A stretch of 64,000 nt of DNA, taken from Bacteroidota bacterium (GTDB lineage: Bacteria; Bacteroidota; Bacteroidia; Chitinophagales; Chitinophagaceae). This document shows positions 55,901 through 56,422 of the stretch, one piece after another. The stretch covers positions 1 to 64,000 of the forward strand of contig CANFXV010000006.1 of the NCBI GenBank assembly GCA_947451115.1, given 5' to 3'. The notes under the pieces are model-generated. The model ran no database searches and was not told the DNA's origin. It was given only the letters and a program-made list of their open reading frames with translations. Both the position numbers and the translations under genes were made by a program. Numbering within the stretch: the stretch's first letter is position 1; every line of letters starts with the position of its first letter.

Positions 55901-56339
55901 TACTTCTCTAACTCAGTTCCAATTAAACAGATTAAGGTTCTATGTAGATCCATCTGTTGATTATACAAGTCCATATAATTATTTCACTTCTACACAGGCT
56001 GCAAGTTTTGAATTATTGGCCAATGATACTTTGAAAGTAGAACCTGTAGATCCAATTACAACCACAGCGGTTAGTTCAATTACAGCAACAACAGCATCTA
56101 GCGGTGCTACAATAAGTTCAACCTTGGTGGATGCGGTTACTGCAAGTGGGGTAGTTTGGTCAACTTCTTCTAACCCAACTGTCGATTTAACAACCAAAAC
56201 AAGCAACGGTGCAGGATTCACCACGTTTACAAGTAATATTACTGGGTTAGTTTCTGGTACCACTTATTATGTAAGGGCCTATGCTACTTATGCTACGGGC
56301 ACCAACTATGGCCAGGTCATCAGCTTTACAACCCCATAG
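25968..56339 (+). CDS. Giant 10,123-aa exported autotransporter-repeat adhesin-like protein
   Basis: A single uninterrupted reading frame of 30.4 kb, predicted to encode about 1 MDa. The hydrophobic signal core 'YFVLIFLLLGAAVPSFSN' lies at residues ~38-55 behind an unusually long N-region. A TTG at codon 28 would give a normal-length signal. The body is mostly autotransporter-associated beta-strand repeats ('GTLTKDSTGTLYLSGN', 'YTGATTINAG'-type), suggesting a very long beta-helix. Filamentous-haemagglutinin-like stretches lie near aa 895-1010, 4825-4995 and 6925-7100. Three LamG-like sandwiches lie near aa 4335-4558, 6433-6655 and 8533-8755. The last ~100 residues are FN3-like ('TYYVRAYATYATGTNYGQV'). 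No T9SS sorting domain, autotransporter barrel or anchor follows. It starts 23 bp after the 3462-aa gene. A surface adhesin or fibre role is inferred. Confidence 0.85.
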   Translation: MKYKGLYNFCRLYLSNDFLVKNRRVDLLQKFSIPKKYFVLIFLLLGAAVPSFSNTLLPKATITNPSLPPFFVAGANVNIVVSIAATSGGTWSGTGTIGDPRTFIPTNGTLTANINRTELGTAISTYPYVQLSTTIAGTSSGTGTVIFQDTVYSRSASTATRKFTINANSTITIAKELKLTTDFLTNNQNFTSVAIELNSTTGNILVQDSITTSPTFTYLTNVQRGAKGGDITINANAGTISITGVLHSLGQLNRSTNSQVAAASNGTDAYGGDGGNIVLNGSTGISISGQINSGANQSGNNTLAGAIPGSLTVNTSATSITSNGLNDGQTGTAQFNIGSFTKLGTGIFALKSSTWGGYVTDGYSNNNPVFTISGGTLSLAGASSIYKNGELDLSAGTTLDLNGNSVTISTLTGASSSIIKGTGTITLIYNNPTKLLTSFDGQITGAVSLIKSSNAEVAHGVLVLSNSGTASDYTGTTTINSGSIRINKASALGASGATNNTIIKNGGSLQVLGAISVPEPISIRGIGDNNLTNGNTDPVNLNYIGAIFDSTGNNSFTGTITLDSAATISTLLTTSSASHTLTLTTISLSGYELTINNNKSAVNVSGIISGTGGMLTKTGTDTLTLSGVNTFTGRTKISKGTLKIGIANAINSASDIYFDGGNLSTGGFSDLVGNAYVTNSGSNLILGTGLHTFQFSGSDNSFASNTLLIKGWAGTYATPGSTGTGAKLQFTNKQLSTQIDRFKFYNYGTSATHNAIQINASTPFELVPGNVPTVSGFSNLNISSSATSGGAWTGDGSTGTPFTFTISAENANVNINEVLTKVVASNGNVSLNTTYAAGTQNGAVFFSSAGTATTTSSNANTFQVTASNSIVVNQPFSLSTDGTSTSALVPSISLTADSIYINAAVKLNAAANSFSGGTAAKGGNITLTANSIVSIASTGSLESKGANNTATGATSLGGNGGLVSITGPNGISILGNINTSNGYSSASASTLNLSRPGKLIVSTNNSTVSSSGYNDGQTTNTLTIGDLDKNGTGSFKITSSVWGGSVSGTTSSTTPIITVNTGSLKLGSSTSISDVANLVVASGASFDLNGNNETISTISGAGTITSTSSANTLTLLSANTDVTSSTFSGTLGSVSITKNGTGTLLLSSDNSNTYSGLTTIGQGVLQISNAGALGTAASTTSVSSTGTLQLVGNNLIVVEPITINGDGYNSIGAISNLTGSNTWSGTITLGASSKITSGTLSGTASDALTISGGINIASATYTLTTEAIKAMKIDGVISGTGGLTKTGNDTLALTAANTYTGVTTVSTGAISVRNAAALGGSTTAQNTIVSAGAAVNIVGDGFTIAEPFTLNGTGISSNGAIWIPSTSGASTLTGLITTATASRINNDGASLLTISTGGITNTGGLSLGVKGAGNVTVSSAISGAGAITKDGTGTGKLILNATNLYTGATNITEGILQIQNKDALGSSPAGTSASSTIVSNNAALEINGSLLIPEPITITGTGLTSTGAIRNILGTSSISGTISLTGNARINVDAGTLSMTNAAMTLGTYNLNAGVFTATNMSISSAITGSGTLTKDSLGSLYLSGTSSSYTGAISVYNGVLNVQNASALGATTGITTVNSGASLQIQNNISAAEPISIAGNGIASQGAIRSISGTNILSGTISLTADARINIDAGTLSMTSTGTALALDVNNLNIGVYTSTSIYVTGAITGSGTLTKDSTGILYLSGNSATYAGAVNIYNGAINIQTQANVLGTVAGATNVYNGAALQIQGNLTTAEPVNIIGTGISGLGAIRSISGTNTFSGAISLNGAARINVDAGTLSTTGITMGSYALNTGVYSGTTMAVNGLMTSDAGSILTKDSTGTLILAGANTGLLGTINVYNGVLRTQHADALGAASSSTNIISSGAALEISGATALTIAEPININGTGVSSGGAIRLIGTSAAATLTGGLTAQTASRINTDATTGTSTLTISTTGISNTPGLTFGVTSAGSINITSAISGASASTSNIIKDGTGAGKLVLSSANTYAGTTTVTAGTLQITNNDALAGSLATTVSNGATLELNGPTAVTEALNLNGVGVNSLGALRIVSGNPSATLSGIITAQTATRINTDVTSGTNTITISGGITNTSGVTFGGVGDVAITNTISGTDVSNSNLNKDGAGRLTLSTTNTYAGTTSITAGIVQITNADALGSASSGGSGLSTTTIGNNAALEINGATALTIPEVITINGLGYSGANGAIRLLGSSAAATLSGAITVPTASRINTDNTTAANTLTFSGGITDNASLTFGTASDGGITVSSLLTGTGGIAKDGSGAGKLILTTANTYAGTTSITAGVIQIQNATALGASGSAGTTISATGAALEIYGTSALSIPETFTINGTGLSSGGAIKLVGASSAATLTGAITVASASRINTDVTAGTNTLTISSAITNTGGLTFGITSAGAITVSGAIGGTDATNSYITKDGTGTGKLILSSANTFAGPATVSAGVVQIQNNTALGASGSVGTTVSTGAALEISGASLSIPEGITINGTGLSSTGAIRNILGTNILSGTVSLTADARINVDAGTLSMTNTSTAISLSSNALNVGVYTSTSMYISGPLTGTGTFTKDSTGSLYLSGNSSAYTGAISVFNGVMNVQNANALGAITGSTAVYTGAALQLQGGIAFAAEPISINGNGVSNDGALRNISGANTLAGAISLTGAARINVDAGTLSTTAIALGANNLNTGVYSGTSMYATGEITGSGILTKDSTGTLYVSGNSSTYSGAVNIYNGVLNLQNNNGLGTNAGNTTVYNNASLQVQNNITSPEPIIITGAGFGSLGAIRSISGANALTGNISLTNNARINIDAGTLSITTGTLALSTYALNTGVYSGTSMSITSLLTGDASSTLTKDSTGTLNLSGNNTGYAGAISVYNGILNAQSSNALGANTGSTTVRAGATVQVLGNSLNIPEPITINGDGVATNQGAIRNPSGNNSWSGLITLGADARIVTTGSASTDSLIIITGGINTGNYTLTADATKGMRIDGVVTGNGGITKIGNDTLAITGTNNYTGATIVNNGAISVRNIAAFGGTGGATTVNTGAAVYIVGAGFNIAEPFVLNSLGVSNANGAIWIPSSSGATTLSGLITTSAASRINNDGASLLTIGTAGITNTGGLTLGVNGTGGMTVTGIIAGTNASTSNLTKDGTGAGKLILTTANTYAGTTSITTGIVQITNQDALGSSSPGVTGYSTTTISNGAALEINGASSFTIPEVIYTNGYGVSSTGAIRLISGAAAANLIGGITAQTDSRINTDVSVGTNTLTISTASVTNTGGLSFGIASNAGITISSAIAGAGGITRDGSGTGKLILATANSYTGTTTITSGIIQIQNGAALGNASANTVVAAGAALEINGATLAIAEPFALSGNGISNDGAIRNLTGTNSISGTVTLNANARINVDAGSLSATSSTSLATNTFSLNAGVNTATSIGITGAITGSGTLIKDSLGTLVLSGTSTSYTGAITIYKGVVNIQSADALGGTGAGTTVYSGAALQVQTSSTTVFAAEPITISGTGISNDGVIRNITGTNTLAGPITLAAISRINSDAGTLAFSNTNSIALATYGLTMGGNGNNTVTGVLASTASSATATLTKEGSGTLILNGANTYTGATNITAGIVQVQNNDALGSQTAGTGSSNTIVSDGAAIQIYGTSLTIPEAISIYGTGISSGGAIRNFTGSGGTNILSNTITLNSNARINVDASTLTMNNATAAIALGGYTLNTGVNTATNFNISGLLTGSGAFTKDSLGTITLSGTNTGYTGPITVAKGVMNIQNASALGSTDVSTTVVAGAALQLQNNITVAEQNIYINGTGVASDGAIRNISGANALSGTVNLSTSARINVDAGTLSMTNATAAIAMGSSNINTGIAASTSLSVSGLITGTGNFTKDSTGTIYLSGANTGYSGAIGIYKGVMNIQNNDALGTTTTGTTVSTGAALQLQNGITVAEALININGGGFSTDGAIRSITGTNTISGNINLQSDARINVDANYLILNNGTSAVSNNAFALTFGGLGTDTLSGKITGSGTVTKDGTGTLVLNADNGTSYTGAATISAGLVNLMNNNSLGSTSGATSVTAGATVQIVSATSLTIPEPITINGSGIATNQGVIRNPSGVNKWTGAITLGSSSTIVSGTLSGTSSDSLLIETGGINLSSFTLTTDVIKGMRIDGVISGTGGLTKISNDTLILGGANSYSGATTLTNGVIQLQNQDGLGSTTAGVTGASNTSVASGTTIKIVGTGFLIPEVLSLSGLGVNAQGVLINTSGKNSWLGDITISSDATIVSNGLNVNDSLIVLGRLFIGDGSTTNGIVTTGLMVNLDASNVLSYNSSVGGTVWKDVSGNNNNFNLSGTTFNSENGGSFVFNGSSNGKSAGSVLNVGESSKSVTWSAWVYPTTATGTIFFASSDAGGGGWNMPPLYFTNKRFMGQIYSNSVLSDVADFTLNNWYNVTLVYNKDSLYQKLYVNGSLVASQTNISYGGPGANTYLFLGMVNGGCCQNGTNFTGRMGAFNAYGNYALTPAQVLQNFNYQKGRYLNTSSSGNGSVTFVSNRAIRLSGVISGNGNVSKNGADTLVLNATNTYTGSTNINAGTVKLGATNVIYDSADIYFNGGNLSTGFNETIRKMYLTGNSSITLGQTSHTITFLKTDSLLNNKSLQIKGWAGASYTAGNATGTGGKIFTNDSLLSYQLDQIKFINPSDSYNYYTIQLATKELVPKDNTTSNPTNYSNVTISNAATSGGAWTGSGTAGSPYVFTPSADDAIVSYTDIQTKLAESGGNVQIITSRSGGTKAGSIIVNSSISATNSTSTSARTLSLLARNNVVVYKDIVLTGSGYSSPTAYPVPNLVMQADVNDIVVQAGLKLNGTDQSVTSDTVANGGDVTLTAAGRVRIAANGYIESKGANNTGSGVGGNGGKVTLNGTNGVSILSYINTNAGAKGGTTDFTLSRPGTLVIETANTSPGIFDGQSGSTLAVGNIIKKGTGKIVLTSTRWAGYSSSADILYKAQDTIYDGTLKLGTASTLSDSANIYVNTGTYSGTGVFDLGGFDETIGTIAGAGTITSTAGSLTLNGVTTKSSAAILTSFSGGLVGSFGLIKNGVDSLQISGDNSTTNNYTGVITVTNGVVKVSNQKALGTTAGNTIINGTGTVLIDSNNYTIDEPFTISADGVATTQGAIRNLGKVTTLAGAITLGASARITSAGYNTVQPLDSLIITGGINTANASYVLTLDVQDGMRISSVISGAGGITKVGNDTLRLTNANTYTAATVISNGVVQLENQDALGSTTAGVTGASTTSVSAASASLAALKIVGSNFIIPEAISIYGTGVNGTGAIKNMGSKNTLLGTITTASAGSLISSLGTAINGTDSLVFRGGITNTNSLTINVDRAVRIGDQGVAGSIITGAGAITKTGLDTLVLNSSNTYTGITNINNGVVLLKTAAGLGSGLNGTSEHTAVASGAAVVFDLNTLTVPEFFTINGTGINSTGVLRWPSTSTGNTLSGTILVNATGSRINSDAAALTLSNSTAAINTSTNNALSIGGQGAITVTGLLAGGGTITKDGTGSSSILTLKGNSTGFTGSIVVAANSNILKVSPTATANTSVLGTTAGSTTINEGSAMQIEGSVALVAKPITIFGTGINNDGVIRNLSGTNTLAGPITLANNARINNDGGTLTLSNTMAMGANTLNTGVNASTSMSITGAITGSGAFTKDSTGTLIVSGTNTSYSGPISIYKGVMNIQSNAALGTTDVPTTVVSGAALQLQSSITVAEAIININGAGISNDGAIRSISGTNVFSGVATLNSDARINVDAGTLAMNSATNAVSFGTYTLTFGGAATNTLTGKLNGSGIVVKDGAGILALNADNSTSYTGPTNINAGYLNLMQNNALGNTAATTTVATGATIQLTGTAINTPEPVTINGDGMATNIGAIRNPSGSNTWSGPITLASASRIVTAAGSANTDSLIIITGGINTGNYLLTTDVSRGLRIDAVISGTGALTKVGTDTLLLGGSNTYSGATTISIGVIQLQNQDGLGSTTPGVTGASTTTVANAAALKIKGNSFIIPESITINGSGINSFGAIYNPSGINTIIGPIALATSSTIRSNGTGTSDSLLITTGGINLSNNTLTTDVIKGMRIDAVITGTGGTLTKISNDTLILGGANNYTGLTTLSAGVIEAKNSAAFGTNAGATTMTAGTTIQLEGSGLVIPEPITVNGDGVVVSTKNQGAIKNTRNINKWTGAITLGSSTTIVSGTLSGTTSDSLLVETDGINLSSFTLTTDVVKGMRIDGVISGTGGLTKISNDTLILGGANSYSGATTLTNGIIQLQNQDGLGSTNPGASSTAASNTTVASGTAIKIVGSGFVTPEALVLAGTGIANRGAVYNQANKNTLSGAITFGADASFYSDGTSTLDSLIITGTINTGIAYTYATSGLILNLDASNPSSYPSPYNGTTWTDLSSSGKNGTLSNQTYSSANGGSIYFPGSNMVTVPDLGSVPRFTIESWFKPTAINSGGQGQLIVSTYNGSNINFKLGYDGSTTMSGGFFDGGWRNSPSVATTLNTWQHLVTTYDGTNISIYSNGSFVGSTAYTGTPSSSGNGIRLGQRWDISCCYEYFIGNMAVARIYNKALLATEIAQNYNANAAKYGLTGVGAGAGSSIANITINSNKGIRIAGVISGAGQITKVGSDSLVLTGVNTTTGALSINAGSVKLGAANVIYDSADIYFNGGNLSTGYNETIRRMYLTDNSTITLGQTNHALTFIYTDSLLNNKTLLIKGWNGSSYTAGNASGTGGKIYTTDSLLSYQLDRMKFVNSSLNYYAVQLPSQALGSLTNAKELVPKDNTTDAPTGYSNVTISSAATSGGTWSGTGTVENPYVFTPNADDAVVSYAEIQSKLALTDGNVQITTTRAGGIKAGSIIVNSIITGTNSSSVNTRTLSLLARNNVVVYKDIILTGSGYIAPTAYPVPNLVMQADVNDIVVQAGLKSTATAQGQADTVANGGDITLTAVGRVRIAANGYIETNGAANTSTSAAAVGGNGGKVTLNGLGGISILSYINSINGKRGSGTTDSTLSRPGTLVLNTNNASPGIFDGQSGSLLAVGNIIKKGTGKIVLTATRWAGYTNSADILYKAADTIYDGTLKLGTATTLSDSANIYVNSGTYSGTGVLDLGGFAETIGTIAGAGTISSTAGSLTLSGVTTVSSSTPILTNFSGGLSGSFGLIKNGVDSLQLSGDNAVTSVYTGVFTITNGVVKISNQNALGTTAGNTIVNNTGTILIDSNNYTIAEPFNITGTGVAGNPGVIRNLGKITTLTGAITLGGAATISSFGYNVPANGIGYLDSLLITGGINTVSYALTTDAIKGMRIDGVISGTGSLTKISPDTLVLGGVNTYSGLTNINAGVIEVKNNAAFGGTTATTGITTVASGAGIQIEGSGLIIPEPITIIGDGIATNQGAIRNTRNVNTWSGPITLNNTSSARIVSAGGTAADSLLLTGTLNTGTSASYSIIIDGIGASRSNNIIAGTGGLTKLGTATLILSGNNTYTGVTNVGATAAFGGILNIQHANALGGVGAANNTIVYNNASLQLQGGITTAAEALNIRGTGNSAIGVLSNLSGVNTYAGAITLDSAARIRAVGATSTDSLIVTGTIALVNGATYSPLTIETTGGIRSNGIISGANSLSTLTKEGAGTLILLGANSYAGQTNINTGLVRIGHATALGTTAAGTVVANLATLQVDGNITVGAEALSLNGYGDGTNGSFRSLSASNTYGGPITLTGASRINSDAGNFNLTTAATINTTASAYSLTFGGAYNTTASGIITGAASLNKDGSGTLILNAANTYTGATNINTGIVQVQNNDALGSQNAGTGSSNTIVSDGAAIQIYGTSLTIPEAISIYGTGISSGGAIRNFTGSGGTNILSNTITLNSNARINVDASLLTMNNATAAIALGGYTLNTGVNTATNFNISGLLTGSGAFTKDSLGTITLSGTNTGYTGPITVAKGVMNIQNASALGSTDVSTTVVAGAALQLQNNITVAEQNIYINGTGVASDGAIRNISGANALSGTVNLSTSARINVDAGTLSMTNATAAIAMGSSNINTGIAASTSLSVSGLITGTGNFTKDSTGTIYLSGANTGYSGAIGIYKGVMNIQNNDALGTTTTGTTVSTGAALQLQNGITIAEAIININGGGFSTDGAIRSISGTNTISGNINLQSDARINVDANYLILNNGTSAVSNNAFALTFGGLGTDTLSGKITGSGTVTKDGTGTLVLNADNGTSYTGAATISAGLVNLMNNNSLGSTSGATSVTVGATVQIVSASSLTIPEPITINGDGIATNQGALRNPSGNNTWTGAITVGSAGARIVSGTLSGTTTDSLLITTGGINTGTASSTLILDVVKGVHIRGVISGAGALTKISADTLLLSGANSYTGATTLSAGVIQLQNQDGLGSTSPGPSSTTSTTTTVSTGAEIKIIGNNFIIPEYLNLAGTGVNSFGVVYNPSGKNTLTGAIVLNGDATLFSDGSSTSDSLIVTGTINTGVTTSIVTNGLLLNLDAGNASSYPSPYNGTTWNDLSGNNNHGTLTNGPTYDAANGGSILMDGVNDYVQTPLVSSAITNVTMQAWVYVNLNSKGAFMKNGTNSNGYSFGMGTSGNYDGAGNEFVMLYPGIRWIPTSYTFSTAGWNLITMTLDGSSLPSAYINTTSLGSFLGNGSIPGAPTGGTILGANIGDGNRFYNGKFAAAYFYNRVLNSTEIAQNYNALSSRFGLGGTSSVASILTIKSTKGVRLSGVISGGGNIIKTGTDTLILQGTNTFSGTVSITTGAVEIKNAAAFGTASGTTNVATGATVQIEGANFIIPEPITINGDGVVVSGVNQGAIKNIRNINTWTGPITLASASTIVSGTLSGTTTDSLLITTGGINTGSYTLTTDVVKGMRIDGIVSGSGAFTKISADTLIMGGANTYTGLTNITSGVVSVKNNTAFGTASGTTSISDGAGIKLEAAALTVNEGFNIIGTGVNSKGVIKNTAGTNSITGPIALTGNARINVDAGTLSITNTTAIALSNYSLNTGVYSGTAMSITNPITGSGSLTKDSTGTLYLIGNSAAYTGAISIYNGVMNVQHANAMGTVDGATTVNTGAALQLQGGAGITYAAEPISLAGNGISNSGSIRNISGANSLSGTISLTANARINVDAGTLSLTNNTTSIALDVNTLNAGVYSGTSLSFSGPLTGSGALTKDSTGTLYVSGNNSSFAGAITVYKGVMNIQNSNALGTTDVATTVLSSGALQMQGGITLAEATINLAGTGISNDGALRNISGINSFSGTLNLTGNARVYIDAGSLTMNSSGTAISMGTNTLNMGGPSAGIISVSGVVASAASGAGALTKDGASTSYLYLSGDNSYTGNTVVSSGVLNIQHANALGTTAGTTSISSGAALEIQGGVTLASEAISVSSTGTISSTGGIRSISGNNTIPGIITVAAASRINADQDVLTLNNTTSAIILNSTNIIGGAGNIDIPGKLTGATYTNTLTKDGAGTLILSASNNDYAGQTLITAGMVKINNPNSLGAYANTTQNNTLISGTGTVYIDGTNQNIAEAFSISGTGTTVGGLSQGAIRNPSGYNTLSGPMTLTGNATIVATGTVTTDSLLITGNIATGTSTSSSNILTIDVTKGVRLTGIISGTGGLTKSSADTLLLYNTGANTYSGITTINGGVVRINSSTAFGNASNTSTAHTIINAGTLLIDINAFTIAEPFTIASDGITISGVAQGAIKTLYGKNTLSGQITLGGDARINAGVGGITTDSLLLGTIVTASPYTLTLFTNVGTRTTGVISGAGSITKEGTDTLILSSVNTYSGATKITAGCLMPGASNVMPTNASNQFIFNGGTFSSGGFTNSLGILSVLDNSKINIKFLPIHGITFTGKGSFVSGKNVVIYGWSGLTAPGISKTGALIASNPTQIAIYLRPTGKTDLSKSGGLTKYGQIVSASIGADFNGRIYFSNSTSLTQFQLNRLRFYVDPSVDYTSPYNYFTSTQAASFELLANDTLKVEPVDPITTTAVSSITATTASSGATISSTLVDAVTASGVVWSTSSNPTVDLTTKTSNGAGFTTFTSNITGLVSGTTYYVRAYATYATGTNYGQVISFTTP
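36860..38340 (+). repeat. 1.48-kb near-identical internal repeat, copy 1
   Basis: This matches 49451-50931 at a constant offset of 12,591 bp. In the stretches I compared, identity is roughly 95% and most differences are at third codon positions, with few residue changes (for example DASTLTM versus DASLLTM). Confidence 0.88.
38970..39640 (+). repeat. LamG-like domain 1 of the giant protein
   Basis: A concanavalin-like jelly-roll domain opening 'GLMVNLDASN' with 'WKDVSGNNNNFNL', 'SAWVYPTTATG', 'WYNVTLVYNKDS' and a closing 'LTPAQVLQNFNYQKGRY'. It includes a Cys pair (GGCCQNG). Such domains bind carbohydrates or proteins in other contexts. Here it interrupts the beta-strand repeats. Confidence 0.8.
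39790..41460 (+). repeat. Long repeat module A, middle copy
   Basis: The module runs from 'DIYFNGGNLSTG' through a haemagglutinin-like stretch ('SLLARNNVVVYKDIVL') to 'GTIAGAGTITST'. A related copy lies at about 46080-47760, offset 6,291 bp, and a more diverged copy begins near 27930. Confidence 0.8.
45265..45930 (+). repeat. LamG-like domain 2 of the giant protein
   Basis: Opens 'GLILNLDASNPSSYPSPYNG' and contains 'FTIESWFKPTAIN', 'WQHLVTTYDGTNISIYSNG' and 'YNKALLATEIAQNYNA'. The matching marker lies about 6,297 bp after that of domain 1. A CC pair is again present near the end. Confidence 0.85.
49451..50931 (+). repeat. 1.48-kb near-identical internal repeat, copy 2
   Basis: Second copy of the repeat at 36860-38340. 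As with copy 1, a LamG-like domain follows about 0.6 kb downstream, so the duplicated unit probably extends to about 2.7 kb with lower identity. Confidence 0.88.
51565..52230 (+). repeat. LamG-like domain 3 of the giant protein
   Basis: Opens 'GLLLNLDAGNASSYPSPYNG' and contains 'SILMDGVNDYVQTP', 'VTMQAWVYVNLN' and 'YNRVLNSTEIAQNYNA'. The marker lies 6,300 bp after that of domain 2. The CC pair of domains 1 and 2 is missing. Confidence 0.85.
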
Positions 56340-56354
56340 TAATTCGTCATTTTT
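56340..56354 (+). repeat. 15-bp direct repeat copy 2 (TAATTCGTCATTTTT)
   Basis: Identical to 9062-9076. It starts directly after the stop codon of the giant gene, in the 83-bp gap before the rhamnosidase gene. That gap must also hold any promoter for the rhamnose operon, but I could not place one with confidence. Confidence 0.4.
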
Positions 56355-56422
56355 GTCTCATTTCCCTCTCAAAAAAGCCTAAAATTCCTTAGATTGTAGT
56401 GTAAAAAACGATTGCCTACCTA

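Noticed and set aside
26003-56263. Dozens of minus-strand ORFs and a few plus-strand ones (such as 36487-36738) inside the giant gene
   Set aside because: They repeat with the module pattern, have no domain content and lie fully within a long, well-supported coding frame.
55500-56339. Truncated T9SS sorting domain at the end of the giant protein
   Set aside because: The frame ends cleanly after an FN3-like domain and the 83 bp before the next gene leave no room for a frameshifted sorting domain.
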